Source of the DNA: Dickeya dianthicola NCPPB 453
GTDB taxonomy: Bacteria > Pseudomonadota > Gammaproteobacteria > Enterobacterales > Enterobacteriaceae
Length of the DNA stretch: 64,000 bases
Assembly (NCBI RefSeq): GCF_000365305.1
Contig: NZ_CM001841.1
Location: forward strand, 4,266,740-4,330,739
Reading direction: 5' to 3'
Position numbers and translations under genes: made by a program
In this document: positions 36,104 to 46,240 of the stretch, in pieces
Layout of the letters: every line of letters starts with the position of its first letter
How positions within the stretch are numbered: position 1 is the stretch's first letter
The notes under the pieces: generated by a model
What the model was told of the DNA's origin: nothing
Database searches by the model: none
Seen by the model: the letters and a program-made list of their open reading frames with translations, nothing else

Positions 36104-37177
36104 TCAGGCGCTGTACTGCGTCGCAAGCACCGCGTGCCGAATCGCCTCTGGTGTGAGTGAAAATGGCAGCAGTGCGGCACTGGCCTCTGGAAATTTAAAT
36201 GTTTCAGACAGCGTTTTTGCCAGTTCGGCATAGCGCGCCTCCGCCACCGGTAAACGTACGGGGGCACCATTGCGCTGTAAGTGTGTCAATAAATCGGGAT
36301 CAACCGAGCCGTCGCCACGCGCCAGCAGCGATTGCAGCCGTAATCCGTATCCTACTTTCTCGCCGTGTAGCCAATCATGCAATTCAGGAAGGTATGTCAT
36401 GCAATTATGAATCGCATGGGCGACCCCAGGCGAAGGTGAATCATCACGCATACTGTTAGCCAAGCCTGCCAATGCAATATTGGCATCAATCACCTTTTGC
36501 AACGCCCGCGTTACCCGCTGTTCGGCATTGTCATGCAAAGCCTGTTCTCCCCACTGTACGAAGGTGTCTTTCGCGAGCGCCGCGGCTTGTATCTTGAGGT
36601 TCAACGCCAGATTATCGTTGTTTTTCGCCAGATAGGGTTGAAACTCATACCATTTGGCAAGGGCATCGACGATCCCTGCCTTCAGATAGCGCACATCGCT
36701 ACGGGCAATCACATCGCTGTCCACCAGCACCATCTCGGGCATGCGCTGTAATACCAGCGTTCCCTGATGCCCGCCCTGCTCATTATACAAAATGCTGATG
36801 GGAGACCAGCCGGCGCAGGTGGCGGCAATCGTCGGCAACGTTGCGACCTGACCGTTGTCCAACCCGTCGGCAACCGCTTTGGCGCAGTCCATCACTCGGC
36901 CACCACCGACGCCCAGCACAAAATGAACACCGTGTTGGGCAATTTCATGCCGATGGTATGCAATTGCATCGCTCGTGCATTCACCTTCCAACAGATGCAC
37001 ATCAAACTGTACGTCAGCCTTCTTCAGGCTGGCGGGCAGCGTACTTTGCACCGCAGCCCAGGCTCGCGGGCTGGTTAATACCGCGATACGACTCGAAAAC
37101 GGCGCAACGAGCTCACCTACGCGTGACAGCAAGCCTGACTGGTGGTGATAGACCCCGGGTGATTTTATGGTAAACAC
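36104..37177 (-). CDS. Iron-type alcohol dehydrogenase family (HcxA/GldA-like)
   Basis: A 357-residue member of the iron-containing alcohol dehydrogenase/dehydroquinate-synthase-like fold. NAD-binding GVGGGRVMDCAKA near residues 90-102 and TIAATCAGWSPIS near 118-130 resemble glycerol dehydrogenase and E. coli YbdH (HcxA, a 2-oxoacid reductase). Metal ligands are expected at the Asp in GIVDALAKWYE, the His in SPGVAHAIHN and the His in WLHGEKVGYG, all present. The first 20 residues are family-typical. It is divergent from the orphan binding-protein gene. The likely reaction is NAD(P)-linked reduction of a 2-oxo acid or oxidation of a hydroxy acid; the substrate is not determined. Confidence 0.82.
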   Translation of the reverse strand: MFTIKSPGVYHHQSGLLSRVGELVAPFSSRIAVLTSPRAWAAVQSTLPASLKKADVQFDVHLLEGECTSDAIAYHRHEIAQHGVHFVLGVGGGRVMDCAKAVADGLDNGQVATLPTIAATCAGWSPISILYNEQGGHQGTLVLQRMPEMVLVDSDVIARSDVRYLKAGIVDALAKWYEFQPYLAKNNDNLALNLKIQAAALAKDTFVQWGEQALHDNAEQRVTRALQKVIDANIALAGLANSMRDDSPSPGVAHAIHNCMTYLPELHDWLHGEKVGYGLRLQSLLARGDGSVDPDLLTHLQRNGAPVRLPVAEARYAELAKTLSETFKFPEASAALLPFSLTPEAIRHAVLATQYSA

Positions 37178-37480
37178 GGAAATTCCTTGATTTTTCTATG
37201 CTGCACCAACCCATACGCACAGCCTACAGAACACGATAGTAAAATCCTGTCTGCGCGTTGTAACCGTTCAAATAATGATAAGATATAACATGATGATATA
37301 AATTCTCCTTTATTTTGAATGATATAGTCACCATCACAGACAACGTCCCATCAGCATCTCTACTACGCATCCCACTGTTTTTTTAACTGCTATTGCTCCC
37401 AGAGTTGATGAGCCCGTTACCACACATACCACGTTAAAACTCGACCCTATTTAAACCAGGAATGTCCATACAGGAACCCC
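37178..37480. promoter_or_regulatory. Divergent promoter region of the dehydrogenase and orphan binding-protein genes
   Basis: This AT-rich 303 bp gap separates two divergent genes. The plus-strand gene has AGGA before its tandem ATG codons. I see no operator I can name. Confidence 0.45.
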
Positions 37481-38293
37481 ATGATGAGAACCCGATTAAC
37501 TCGCTACCTCAGCGCCGCCCTATTCCCTCTCCTTGCCGCCGTAATACTGGTCGGCTGTGATAACAACAAGAGTACGGAAACACAGAATAAAGTGCTACGC
37601 CTGGGCACCACGGGTCAAAGTTTCCCGGGTTCTTATAAAGAGAACGGCACGTTAGTGGGTTATGATGTGGAAGTGGCAGAAGCCATCGCCCGCAAGCTGG
37701 GTTATCAGATTGCCTGGACCACCGCTGATTTCAGCGGACTGATGGGCCAATTGGAAGCGGGAAAACTGGATACTGTCGCCAATAATTTTGTGAAAACAAC
37801 CGAGCGTCAGAAAAAATACAACTTCACCAACACTTACCTCACCTACGCATCGCAAATCGTCACCAGCATTGAAAACAAAGACATTCAATCTATGGATGAT
37901 CTTAAAGGTAAAACGGTGTCTGGGGTACTGGGTTCCACTCATGTAACCAATCTGCGCAACGCGTTCGCCAACAATGACGTCACCATTCGCACCTACGAAA
38001 CCCGCGATGGCGCCATGAACGATGTTATCAATAACCGTGTTCAGGGCTATGTCAACTCACGCCCTATCCTGCTGGCAGAAATTAACAAACGTCACTTGCC
38101 ACTAAAACTGGTCGGTAACCCCATCTCCAACGAGCAAGTCTCCTTCCCGTTTGCCAAAACACCGGAAGGTAACAAATTACTGGCGGAGTTTAATCAACAG
38201 CTACAGGAACTGCGTCAGAATGGTCAGCTAAAAACACTGGCAGAGAAATATTTCGGTAGCGACAAGGTGCTTGAAAGCAGTCAAGCGGAATAA
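37481..38293 (+). CDS. Orphan amino-acid-binding lipoprotein, paralogue of the salvage-operon protein
   Basis: A 270-residue periplasmic binding protein with a signal peptide and lipobox LVGC (cysteine near residue 26). It is clearly paralogous to the binding protein at 32678-33451: both carry the pattern GTTGQSFPGSYK/GATGQSYPSSFK, LVGYDVEVAEAIA, TADFSGLMGQLEAGKLDT, KTVSGVLGSTHVTNLR and VNSRPILLAEINKR. No permease or ATPase gene accompanies it, so it may hand a different ligand to the same transporter. Start: the first of two ATG codons (37481, 37484), with AGGA five bases upstream. It is the last protein gene before the tRNA operon. Confidence 0.85.
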   Translation: MMRTRLTRYLSAALFPLLAAVILVGCDNNKSTETQNKVLRLGTTGQSFPGSYKENGTLVGYDVEVAEAIARKLGYQIAWTTADFSGLMGQLEAGKLDTVANNFVKTTERQKKYNFTNTYLTYASQIVTSIENKDIQSMDDLKGKTVSGVLGSTHVTNLRNAFANNDVTIRTYETRDGAMNDVINNRVQGYVNSRPILLAEINKRHLPLKLVGNPISNEQVSFPFAKTPEGNKLLAEFNQQLQELRQNGQLKTLAEKYFGSDKVLESSQAE

Positions 38294-38351
38294 GTGACTT
38301 GCGCTTCACCACCACGAAGGTTTTTTTACAGAATATTTATGCGCTAAAAGC

Positions 38352-38378
38352 AAAAAACGGCAGTCTAATCAGACTGCC
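38352..38378 (-). terminator. tRNA operon terminator
   Basis: The stem GGCAGTCT/AGACTGCC with a four-base loop is followed on the minus strand by GTTTTTTG. It lies 18 bases beyond the proM CCA end. Confidence 0.85.
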
Positions 38379-38395
38379 GCTTCTTAAGAAGAGGA

Positions 38396-38472
38396 TGGTC
38401 GGCGAGAGAGGATTCGAACCTCCGACCCACTGGTCCCAAACCAGTTGCGCTACCAAGCTGCGCTACTCGCCG
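38396..38472 (-). tRNA. proM: tRNA-Pro (TGG anticodon)
   Basis: The minus strand gives a 77-nt cloverleaf starting CGGCGAG and ending CTCGCCG-A-CCA. The anticodon stem-loop ACTGG-TTTGGGA-CCAGT has anticodon TGG, and the T arm GGTTCGAATCC is intact. It is the last of four tRNA genes in the same order as E. coli argX-hisR-leuT-proM. Confidence 0.97.
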
Positions 38473-38511
38473 ATCATGATGTGACGCTGTTTACTGCTAT
38501 TTTTGTTTGTG

Positions 38512-38597
38512 TGGTGCGAAGAGAGGGACTTGAACCCTCACGTCCGAAGGACACTAACACCTGAAGCTAGCGCGTCTACCAATTCCGCCACCTTCGC
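38512..38597 (-). tRNA. leuT: tRNA-Leu (CAG anticodon)
   Basis: An 86-nt class II tRNA starting GCGAAGGTGGCGGAATTGGT with anticodon CAG in the CTTCAGGTG loop. It has a long variable arm TGTCCTTCGGACG, a T arm GGTTCAAGTCC and an encoded CCA. It matches E. coli Leu(CAG) apart from the variable-arm loop. Confidence 0.96.
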
Positions 38598-38617
38598 CTG
38601 TCACAAACTTTAAAATT

Positions 38618-38694
38618 TGGGGTGGCTAATGGGACTCGAACCCACGACAACTGGAATCACAATCCAGGGCTCTACCAACTGAGCTATAGCCACC
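38618..38694 (-). tRNA. hisR: tRNA-His (GTG anticodon)
   Basis: A 77-nt tRNA starting with the extra 5' G (GGTGGCTATAG), with anticodon GTG in CTGGATTGTGATTCCAG, a T arm GGTTCGAGTCC and a CCCCA 3' end. The genomic G at -1 and the discriminator C are typical of tRNA-His. Confidence 0.97.
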
Positions 38695-38774
38695 ATATAC
38701 CACTGCTTTACTACGTATTCCGGTACTTGATTACGGAGTAATAAGTACCTTCGCAGCTCCCGCGCTCAATTTAA

Positions 38775-38851
<77 letters not shown>

Positions 38852-38872
38852 GTAGCGCCGTTGCGGGTGGGG

Positions 38873-38901
38873 ATAGTACGGATTTAATATAGGCCTGTCC
38901 A
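38873..38901 (-). promoter_or_regulatory. tRNA operon promoter
   Basis: On the minus strand TGGACA (38896-38901) and TACTAT (38873-38878) are 17 bp apart, followed by a GC-rich CCCCACCCGC discriminator, the usual layout of stringently controlled stable-RNA promoters. Confidence 0.75.
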
Positions 38902-38996
38902 GTGCTTTTTCACAGAAATGATGCGTTTGCTTATGCTTTGCTCATTTGCGGTCAAAACCCGGTTCTATCCGTCTCCACCACCCGCCATTACCACGA

Positions 38997-40391
38997 TTAC
39001 TCGGTTTCCGTTTGCATTTCCGGCTGTTTTTTACCCAGTCCCAGCGCCACGTAAAACAGGCTGACCGCGGCCAGGAAAATACCGCCGACCACCAGCGACA
39101 TGCGCGTGTCTTCGTTAATGTACATCCCGACCAACACGCAGAGCAGAAACGCCATCGTCAGGTAGTTCACCCACGGGAACAAGATAGACTTGAACGGATG
39201 CCCGGCGAGCGCCGCCTGATGCTGCTGACGGAAACGCAACTGGCTTATCAGCACCACAAACCAGGGAATCATCCCCGGCAGCACACTGGCGCTGTACACG
39301 TACACGAACACTTTTTCCGGATTGGGGATAAGGTAATTCAGCACCGAACCGGCCACCAGACACAGGATGGACACCATTACCCCAATAGCCGGCACGCCGC
39401 CCGCCGTCACCCGCCCCAGCGCCGCCGGCAACTGGCGGTTGTTGGCCAGCGAATAGAGCATCCGCCCACAGCTGTACATGCCGCTGTTACAACCGGACAG
39501 CGCCGCCGTCAGCACCACGAAGTTGATGATGCCCGCCGCGGCGGTGATGCCGATTTTGGCGAAGGTCAGCACGAACGGGCTGCCGGACGTGCCAATCTCA
39601 TTCCACGGGAAAATGGTCACAATCACGAAAATGGCGCCGACATAGAAAATCAGGATACGCCACAGGATATTGTTGATGGCCCGCTTCAGCGTCACCTGCG
39701 GATTGCGGGCTTCGCCGGCGGTAATGCCGACCAGTTCCACCCCTTGATAGGAGGCCACCACCAGACAGAGCGCAAACAGCAGCCCTTTCCAGCCGCCGGC
39801 CAGAAAACCGCCGTGTTCGGTCAGGTTGACAAAACCGGTGGCCTGGCCGTGGTTGCCGATGCCGAAGAAAATGATGCCGACGCCCACCACAATCATCACC
39901 ACGATGGTGGTTATCTTGATCATCGAGAACCAGAACTCGATTTCACCATACAGCCGTACCGCCGCCAGATTGGCTGCCGCCACCAGCGCAACAGCGCCGA
40001 TAGCCGGTATCCACTGCGGCAACGTCGGGAACCAGTACTGCACATACACGCCGATGGCGGTAATTTCCGAAATGCCGACCGCCATCCACATAAACCAGTA
40101 GCCCCACGCCGTGAGATAGCCGAAGAACGGACTCAGGTAATTGTGGGCGTAAACCGCGAACGAACCGGTCACCGGCTCCAAAAACAGCATTTCCCCCATC
40201 GACCGCATGATGAAGAACACAAAAATGCCTGCCACGATATAAGCCAGCAGCACCGATGGCCCGGCCCATTTCAGGGCGCTGGCCGCCCCCATGAACAACC
40301 CCACGCCAATGGTGCCGCCCAGCGCGATTAGTTCGATATGCCGCGCTTCCAGCCCACGGTGGAGCTTGTCCTGTTTTTCTGTATTTGCCAT
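38997..40391 (-). CDS. yifK: Threonine/serine:proton symporter YifK (ThrP)
   Basis: YifK, now also called ThrP, is an inner-membrane amino-acid permease of the APC/AAT family that takes up threonine and serine with protons. The 464-residue protein has about twelve hydrophobic segments. The family N-terminus [24 protein letters not shown] is present, along with [21 protein letters not shown] and [20 protein letters not shown]. It follows E. coli YifK closely across its length. GAGGTTAT lies just before the ATG. The place between wecG and the argX tRNA operon is the same as in E. coli. The last ten residues (QPEMQTETE region) are species-specific. Confidence 0.93.
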   Translation of the reverse strand: MANTEKQDKLHRGLEARHIELIALGGTIGVGLFMGAASALKWAGPSVLLAYIVAGIFVFFIMRSMGEMLFLEPVTGSFAVYAHNYLSPFFGYLTAWGYWFMWMAVGISEITAIGVYVQYWFPTLPQWIPAIGAVALVAAANLAAVRLYGEIEFWFSMIKITTIVVMIVVGVGIIFFGIGNHGQATGFVNLTEHGGFLAGGWKGLLFALCLVVASYQGVELVGITAGEARNPQVTLKRAINNILWRILIFYVGAIFVIVTIFPWNEIGTSGSPFVLTFAKIGITAAAGIINFVVLTAALSGCNSGMYSCGRMLYSLANNRQLPAALGRVTAGGVPAIGVMVSILCLVAGSVLNYLIPNPEKVFVYVYSASVLPGMIPWFVVLISQLRFRQQHQAALAGHPFKSILFPWVNYLTMAFLLCVLVGMYINEDTRMSLVVGGIFLAAVSLFYVALGLGKKQPEMQTETE

Positions 40392-40645
40392 ATAACCTCT
40401 GTCTTCAATGGTTCCTTTTTACGCCGGCATCAAAAGCGTTATTGTTTTATACCCGTCATGTTTCACATGGGTATACCGGCTCTCTCCCGGCAAAGCATTA
40501 CCGCACCCCGACCGGAAAAACGGCCGAGAAGATACCGCAATGCAAACCGGATTCCTACCTTTCCTGTACCTGAACATGATGAAATAAACAGCGCGGACAG
40601 ACCTTGATCACAACGATAAAGCCGGGAAAAAGCGGGAGGACAGGC
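40392..40645. other. Spacer between wecG and yifK
   Basis: About 250 bp containing the yifK promoter. A frame at 40463-41134 on the minus strand is only a shadow of wecG. No small gene is supported here. Confidence 0.5.
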
Positions 40646-40678
40646 AAAAAAAACCAGTTCGACGTGGTGACGAACTGG
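40646..40678 (-). terminator. ECA cluster terminator
   Basis: The stem CCAGTTCG/CGAACTGG (40671-40678 with 40654-40661) is followed on the minus strand by eight T. It begins three bases after the wecG stop codon and closes the wec cluster. Confidence 0.88.
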
Positions 40679-40680
40679 AT

Positions 40681-41433
40681 TTACAGCTTGCCGCTGAAAT
40701 GCCAGGCCAGGTAGCGCAACAGTTTGAACTGGCGGCGAAAACGGCTGGGCTGCGTCAACAGGCGATACAACCATTCCACCCCGTAACGCTGCCACGCCAG
40801 AGGGGCGCGCTTCACCTGCCCGGTAAACACATCGTAGGTGCCGCCCACGCCCATGTAGAGCGCGCGGGGATACCACTGGCGACAATCGCGCATCAACAAT
40901 TCCTGCCGGGGCGACCCCAGCGCCACCGTCACCAGCTGCGCGCCGCTGTCGCACACGCGTTCCAATACCGCCTGACGCTGTTCCGGCGCGAAGTAACCGT
41001 CCTGCGTTCCCACAATGTTGACCTGCCACTGCTCGCGCAGCTTGCGCTCGGTTTCCGCCAGTACCGCGGGTTTGCCGCCGAGCAGAAACACCGGCGTGCC
41101 CATCTGTCCGGCGCGCTGCATCAACGCTTCCCACAAGTCAGCGCCGGCGATACGCTCCACCTGCGCGCCCGGATACTTGCGGCGAATAGAACACACCACG
41201 CTGATACCGTCGGCATAGTTGCAGTTCCCCTGCTGCAGCATCAGTTCACGCAGCGTCGCATCGCGGTCGGCGGCCATCACCTTTTCGGCATTGACGGCAA
41301 TCAGCGTTCCCGCCTGCGGCGAGCCGCCCGCAAACAGCGCCGACACGCACTGCTCCATATCCCGAAAACCCTGCACCGGGATGCCGCGAATACGGTACTG
41401 CGGAATAGGGTACTGCGGTTGTGCATCATTCAT
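40681..41433 (-). CDS. wecG: UDP-ManNAcA transferase (lipid II ECA synthase)
   Basis: WecG transfers N-acetylmannosaminuronate from its UDP donor to undecaprenyl-PP-GlcNAc (lipid I), giving lipid II of enterobacterial common antigen. The 250-residue protein is a GT26-family (WecG/TagA/CpsF) enzyme. Visible motifs are [39 protein letters not shown] and [18 protein letters not shown], all family-defining. Start: ATG at 41433 overlaps the wzyE stop (ATGA), with AAGGAG seven bases upstream; a longer frame to 41484 lies in wzyE. It is the last gene of the cluster. Confidence 0.95.
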   Translation of the reverse strand: MNDAQPQYPIPQYRIRGIPVQGFRDMEQCVSALFAGGSPQAGTLIAVNAEKVMAADRDATLRELMLQQGNCNYADGISVVCSIRRKYPGAQVERIAGADLWEALMQRAGQMGTPVFLLGGKPAVLAETERKLREQWQVNIVGTQDGYFAPEQRQAVLERVCDSGAQLVTVALGSPRQELLMRDCRQWYPRALYMGVGGTYDVFTGQVKRAPLAWQRYGVEWLYRLLTQPSRFRRQFKLLRYLAWHFSGKL

Positions 41434-42770
41434 TCCGTTTCTCCTTGAGATGGCGCGCGGGCGGCGACCGCGCCGGCGCGCCACAGCAGCCAGTACAGCA
41501 GTTTTGCCGCCAGCAGACAGGCAGCAAAAATCAGACAGAAAAACACCACCCGCGAGACAAACGCGTCCAGCCCTTCACGCACCAGCACGATCAGGTTAAA
41601 AACCGCACCGAAGCAGAACGCCTGCAACACAGCGGACAGATAGCGGTTTTCCGCCTGCCGCCCGTAGCGGTAAAGGCCATCAAACCCCTTGATGAGCAAC
41701 CCGACCGCGACCGCACCTACCGGAATCAGCAGCGGCCCGCCCATGATCAGCAGCGAACCGAGCAAGGTCGGCGATATCGCCAGCCCGGCATGATAATTCA
41801 GCACTTCCCAGGTGAAATAGTTGGCGCTGTTAAGCACCAGCGCCGGTCGCTCCGGCCACAGCCAGGCGGGAATAAAGACATAAAAATCCCGCACGATGGG
41901 CGCCAGCCCCTGTAGCCTTATCTGGTCGAGATGTTGCCATAGCATGGCCAGATTTTCCCACGGCGAGAAGGTATCCCGCGTCAGGTACAAAAAGGTGTAG
42001 AACGCCTCTTCACCCTTGACGTCCAGACCGTAACGCTTAAGCGCCAGCCAGAACATCGCCACGATGCCGGCAGCGCCTGCCGCTGCCAGCATCCACCAGA
42101 CAATCCAGCCGCGCTGCAAGCCAATAAACAGAAACAGGGCGAAGGCGATGATGATATTGGCGCGGGTACCGCCCACCAGCAGGTAGGTCAGCCCGCCAAA
42201 CGCGACGGTCGTCAGCAAGAAAATCAGCCAGGCGCGCCGGGTCTGGTGCAGGAAATACCACATCAGCATGGCGGGAATAAAGAAATAGAAGAAGCGCTTC
42301 AGGGCGACGCCGGCGACGTCGCGAGAGAAAATCTGGCTGTAGGAACTGAGTTTGAACAGCAGCAGCCCGTTGTTGGCAAAGAACACCGCCGCGGTCGCCA
42401 GCGCCACCAGCGCCAGCAACCCGCCGGTGAGAAGCGCTTCCATCCGCGTCATGGTCAACGGCAATGGGCGCGATACCGGCGGCGCGGGCCGCAGCCGGGT
42501 TTTATAACTGACATAATAAATAACGTAAAACGCCGTGGCGGACAGCAGCGCCAGCAGCAGGTTCAGCGGCGAGGCCGTCTCCACCCCGAAGCGAAATGTC
42601 AGTAAGGCGGTCAACGGAAAACCGAAATAGAACGTCAGCAGATACAACAAGGAAAACAGCACATTGAAGTTGAAACGCCAGCGGCGGAACTCACGCCCAC
42701 TCAGCCACAGCACCACGCCGCCGCCGCCCAACCAGACCAGCCATAACCCGAAAAACGCCCACTCAGTCAT
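41430..42770 (-). CDS. wzyE: ECA polysaccharide polymerase WzyE
   Basis: WzyE polymerises the enterobacterial common antigen trisaccharide repeats on the periplasmic face of the inner membrane. The 446-residue product (E. coli 450) is highly hydrophobic, with about eleven segments. It shows [26 protein letters not shown] and the PAWLWPERP loop typical of this polymerase. Start: ATG at 42770 with GGGAG six bases upstream, overlapping wecF by 8 bp; a longer frame to 42881 reads through wecF. Chain length is set with WzzE, and WzxE supplies the flipped units. Confidence 0.92.
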   Translation of the reverse strand: MTEWAFFGLWLVWLGGGGVVLWLSGREFRRWRFNFNVLFSLLYLLTFYFGFPLTALLTFRFGVETASPLNLLLALLSATAFYVIYYVSYKTRLRPAPPVSRPLPLTMTRMEALLTGGLLALVALATAAVFFANNGLLLFKLSSYSQIFSRDVAGVALKRFFYFFIPAMLMWYFLHQTRRAWLIFLLTTVAFGGLTYLLVGGTRANIIIAFALFLFIGLQRGWIVWWMLAAAGAAGIVAMFWLALKRYGLDVKGEEAFYTFLYLTRDTFSPWENLAMLWQHLDQIRLQGLAPIVRDFYVFIPAWLWPERPALVLNSANYFTWEVLNYHAGLAISPTLLGSLLIMGGPLLIPVGAVAVGLLIKGFDGLYRYGRQAENRYLSAVLQAFCFGAVFNLIVLVREGLDAFVSRVVFFCLIFAACLLAAKLLYWLLWRAGAVAARAPSQGETE

Positions 42771-43848
42771 CGCCGTCTCCCGCCGCCAGTGACAACGCCT
42801 GCCGCCACCCTTGTTCATAACCGGGGCTGAAGAACGCAATCTGCCGGGTATCGGTCTGCGCCAGTTGCTGGCGCGCGTCACGCACCATCGCCTCGTTCAG
42901 CGCCTCTTCACCCAGCAGCACCGGCAGGCGCTGCTCCGCCAAATCCTGCCGGAACGGGTTATGACGGCTGATAACAAACGGCACGCCCAGTTGAATCAAC
43001 AAACACAAAGTACCAATCCCCTGTTGACGGTGAAACAGGAAGTAGCCGAGATCGCAGATGCGCAACAACGCCAGATAGTCGTCAAACGCCAGGGATTCGC
43101 GCAGGACCCGGCAGCGTTCAGCGCCGAACAACGCCAGCCCGTGCTGCGCCACTTGCTCAACATAGGCATGGTTGCCAGCCGGGTAACCCATCGGCACGAT
43201 CACCCGCACCTGCGCGCCAAACTGGCGATGAATGGCGTCAAGCGCCGCCAGATGGCGGTTGCTGCGATCGCCGGAGTTGCCGACCAGAAGAGTCAGCGGT
43301 GTGCCCGGCGCGTTTTTATGTGGGCTCGCCGCGTGCGGGCTCATGCGACTGGGGAAATAGAGCAGCGACGCGGCCGCAGCCGGATAACGCCGGCGGAAAT
43401 AATCGATATCGCCGCGGGTGGCGAACACCTGTGCGACCCGCCGCTGCGCCAGCCGTCGCAGGCGGTAAAACCAGCGCCAGCGCCAGCCGCGGGCTTCCTC
43501 ATACAGATCGGCCCCCCAGATGTGCCAGTAAGCCTGCGTTGTGCGGATACCACCACACAGCAACGCCAGCCACAGCCAGGGGTTAAACTGGCCGTGAAAA
43601 AAGAAACGGACCGACCGATCCTCACGCGCCTGCGCCGCCACCGCCCACGCCAGCGCTTTCTGGTCGGCGAAACGCGCTATCTGCAACGCCGGATAAGCCT
43701 GCCCGGAGAGTTCAGCCGCCGAAACCACCATGAACCGCCGAACCTGATGCGGCGGCAGCGTCGGCGCCAGCGTATCGTTAAAGAAACGCAGCACCGTCTG
43801 GTTATGGTGGGGAATATCCGCCCCCAGGACGTGAATCAGTGTGGTCAT
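42763..43848 (-). CDS. wecF: Fuc4NAc transferase (lipid III ECA synthase)
   Basis: WecF adds 4-acetamido-4,6-dideoxygalactose from TDP-Fuc4NAc to lipid II, completing the ECA repeat (lipid III). The 361-residue GT56 protein (E. coli 359) begins [16 protein letters not shown]. It contains [26 protein letters not shown] and [16 protein letters not shown], typical of the family. Start: ATG at 43848, overlapping the wzxE stop by 4 bp (ATGA), with AGGCGAGC before it. The downstream overlap with wzyE is 8 bp. Its donor requires RffG/RffH/WecE/WecD activities; rffG and rffH are not in this cluster. Confidence 0.94.
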   Translation of the reverse strand: MTTLIHVLGADIPHHNQTVLRFFNDTLAPTLPPHQVRRFMVVSAAELSGQAYPALQIARFADQKALAWAVAAQAREDRSVRFFFHGQFNPWLWLALLCGGIRTTQAYWHIWGADLYEEARGWRWRWFYRLRRLAQRRVAQVFATRGDIDYFRRRYPAAAASLLYFPSRMSPHAASPHKNAPGTPLTLLVGNSGDRSNRHLAALDAIHRQFGAQVRVIVPMGYPAGNHAYVEQVAQHGLALFGAERCRVLRESLAFDDYLALLRICDLGYFLFHRQQGIGTLCLLIQLGVPFVISRHNPFRQDLAEQRLPVLLGEEALNEAMVRDARQQLAQTDTRQIAFFSPGYEQGWRQALSLAAGDGDD

Positions 43849-45095
43849 GCTCGCCTGCAGTACAGAATGAAAACGCCGCAACACAGCAGAAAATAGACCG
43901 CATAGGTTGCCAGATACGCCTGCGGCGCGCCCAGCGCGCCATGCAATGGAATCAACCAGCGGGCAAATCCGGTCAGCAGCAGGAACTGGCCGAGTTCAGC
44001 CAGCAGATAGAACCGCAGCGAGGCTCTGGCGACCACCAGATAACCAAAAACGTAAGCACCCACTTTCAATACATCGCCTGCCAGTTGCCATGCAAACAGG
44101 TCACGCATGGCCGAAAACGCACTGGAAAACAGTAAGCGGATCGCCACATCGCGCAACAGCCAGATAGCCACGCCCACGGCCGCCGCCGCCGGCAACACAA
44201 ACCGCAACGCGCTGAGAATCTCATGCCGGGCCGCGCGTTTATCCTGCAAGCGCGCCAACGCAGGCAGCAAATAAACCGGGAATGATGCGGTAATGAATTG
44301 CAGCCAGGCATCGGAAATGGTGGTGACCCCCTGCCACAGCCCCACCTCCTGCCAGGTGTAATGGGCCGCCAGTTGGTTTCGCATCATCACGTAACCCACC
44401 GGCAGCGTCACGGCGGTGATCAACGTCATCAGGCTGAAGCAGGTTAACTGACCGGCCAGCGGCCATGACCAATCAGGTGTGAGCGCTCGCAAACCTAACG
44501 GCGTTCGCCGGAACAGCAGCGCCAGTGCGGGCACGCACACCAGCGCCGGCATCAGCGCCAATCCCACCAGCGCGCCGGTATACGCCCCAAGCCAAACGCT
44601 GACGCCATACGCCACGGCTCCCAGCAGGCTGCCGGCCATGACGGCCAGCGCGTTGCCCCGCGCATCCTGATAACCTTTCAGGATCGCCAGCAGCAGGCTG
44701 GCGCCCGCGATGCCCAGTTGCAGCCAGGCCAGCGCACGGATTGCAGGTTGGTAGGCGTCATCGCCGAACAGCAGGCGCGACAGCGGCGCAGCCAGCAGCC
44801 ACAACGCCAGCATCAGCAACAGCGAGCAGCCCATCGACAGCGATACCGCCGTCCCCAGCAACGGACCGGGGCGGTTGGCATCGGGCGGCGCGGCGGCCAC
44901 CGCACGGGTTACGCCGTTGGCGATACCGGCGCCGGCCATCGCGCCCAGCACGGTGATCAACTGGCGGTAGTTACCGGCCAGCCCGACGCCTTCCGGGCCG
45001 TACGTCACCGCCAGCAGTTTGATCACCGCCAGCCCCACACCGATTTTGACCAGCGTGGAAGCAGCCGTCCATAACGAGGAGCGCGCCAGCGACAT
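43845..45095 (-). CDS. wzxE: ECA lipid III flippase WzxE
   Basis: WzxE is the inner-membrane flippase that moves undecaprenyl-PP-linked ECA repeats to the periplasm. The 416-residue MATE/MOP-type protein equals the E. coli length and has about twelve membrane segments. The family N-terminus [20 protein letters not shown] is present, as are [16 protein letters not shown] and the [19 protein letters not shown] stretch. Its ATG shares one base with the wecE stop (TGATG), so the genes are coupled, and its stop overlaps wecF. No truncation is visible. Confidence 0.94.
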   Translation of the reverse strand: MSLARSSLWTAASTLVKIGVGLAVIKLLAVTYGPEGVGLAGNYRQLITVLGAMAGAGIANGVTRAVAAAPPDANRPGPLLGTAVSLSMGCSLLLMLALWLLAAPLSRLLFGDDAYQPAIRALAWLQLGIAGASLLLAILKGYQDARGNALAVMAGSLLGAVAYGVSVWLGAYTGALVGLALMPALVCVPALALLFRRTPLGLRALTPDWSWPLAGQLTCFSLMTLITAVTLPVGYVMMRNQLAAHYTWQEVGLWQGVTTISDAWLQFITASFPVYLLPALARLQDKRAARHEILSALRFVLPAAAAVGVAIWLLRDVAIRLLFSSAFSAMRDLFAWQLAGDVLKVGAYVFGYLVVARASLRFYLLAELGQFLLLTGFARWLIPLHGALGAPQAYLATYAVYFLLCCGVFILYCRRA

Positions 45096-46225
45096 CAGGA
45101 AAAGAAACTCAGCGCCGAATTGATGACGGTACGCTGGTCAAGGTCAGACAGGTTGTAGAACAACGGCAGACGCACCAAGCGCTCGCTTTCCCGCGTGGTG
45201 TGACGGTCTTCGCCGACAAAACGGCCAAATTGCCGGCCGGCCGGGCTGGAATGCAAAGGAATGTAGTGGAACACCGTCAGGATCTCCGCTTCTTTCATAT
45301 GACTGATAAACGCCGAGCGCTCCGCTTCATCCCGCAGGCGCAGGAAAAACAGGTGGCCGTTGTGGCGGCAGTCCGCCGGTATCACCGGCAACGTCGCCCG
45401 GCCTGCCGCCGCCAGCGGCGCAAACGCGTGCGCATAGCGTTGCCATAATGTCAGGCGCCGGTCATGAATGCGCGGCGCCGCTTCCAGTTGCCCCCACAGG
45501 TAAGCGGCCTGAATATCCGCCATCAAATAACTGGAGCCGATGTCGCGCCAGGTGTACTTATCCGCCTGTCCGCGGAAGAACTGGCTGCGGTTGGTGCCTT
45601 TCTCGCGGATAATCTCGGCCCGCGCCGCCAGCTCGGGGTCGTTGATCAACGTAGCGCCGCCTTCGCCGCCCGCGGTGTAATTTTTGGTTTCGTGGAAACT
45701 GAAGCAACCGATATGACCGATGGCGCCCAGCGGCCGCTCCTGATAGCGCGACATCATCCCCTGCGCCGCATCTTCCACCACAAACAGCCCGTATTGCTGC
45801 GCCAGCGCCATCACAGCATTCATGTCGCAGCCCACGCCGGCGTAATGCACCACCACAATGGCACGGGTCTGCTTCGTAATTGCGGCTTCGATGCGGTTTT
45901 CGTCAAGATTGAGGGTATCCGGCCGGATGTCGACAAACACGATGGTAGCGCCACGCAGCACGAAGGCGTTGGCGGTGGAGACAAAGGTGTAGCTCGGCAT
46001 GATCACTTCGTCGCCGGGCTGGATGTTCAACAGTAGCGCCGCCATTTCCAGCGACGCGGTGCAGGAAGGCGTCAGCAATACTTTGCCACTGCCCGAATAA
46101 TGCTCCAGCCACTGCTCACAGCGGCGGGTAAACGCGCCATCGCCGCTGAGCTTGCCGCTGCGCATCGCCGCCTGCATATACTCCAGTTCTGATCCCACCA
46201 CCGGCGGCGAGTTAAAAGGAATCAT
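45095..46225 (-). CDS. wecE: dTDP-4-amino-4,6-dideoxygalactose transaminase
   Basis: WecE is the PLP-dependent aminotransferase that converts dTDP-4-keto-6-deoxyglucose to dTDP-4-amino-4,6-dideoxygalactose, the precursor of TDP-Fuc4NAc. The 376-residue DegT/DnrJ/EryC1-family protein shows TPSCTASLEMAALLL, YAGVGCDM, VVEDAAQGM and the PLP lysine in SFHETKNYTAGGEGG near residue 182. AGGTGACGAC precedes the ATG. A 15 bp repeat array fills the gap to wecD. Its substrate needs RffH and RffG, which must come from elsewhere in the genome. Confidence 0.95.
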   Translation of the reverse strand: MIPFNSPPVVGSELEYMQAAMRSGKLSGDGAFTRRCEQWLEHYSGSGKVLLTPSCTASLEMAALLLNIQPGDEVIMPSYTFVSTANAFVLRGATIVFVDIRPDTLNLDENRIEAAITKQTRAIVVVHYAGVGCDMNAVMALAQQYGLFVVEDAAQGMMSRYQERPLGAIGHIGCFSFHETKNYTAGGEGGATLINDPELAARAEIIREKGTNRSQFFRGQADKYTWRDIGSSYLMADIQAAYLWGQLEAAPRIHDRRLTLWQRYAHAFAPLAAAGRATLPVIPADCRHNGHLFFLRLRDEAERSAFISHMKEAEILTVFHYIPLHSSPAGRQFGRFVGEDRHTTRESERLVRLPLFYNLSDLDQRTVINSALSFFS

Positions 46226-46240
46226 GTCGTCACCTGCGGA

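Noticed and set aside
36082-36270. 62-codon frame at the dehydrogenase 3' end
   Set aside because: It lies inside the dehydrogenase gene in another frame.
38946-40331. 461-codon plus-strand frame opposite yifK
   Set aside because: It is the antisense shadow of the permease, His/Gln/Arg-rich, without a ribosome site.
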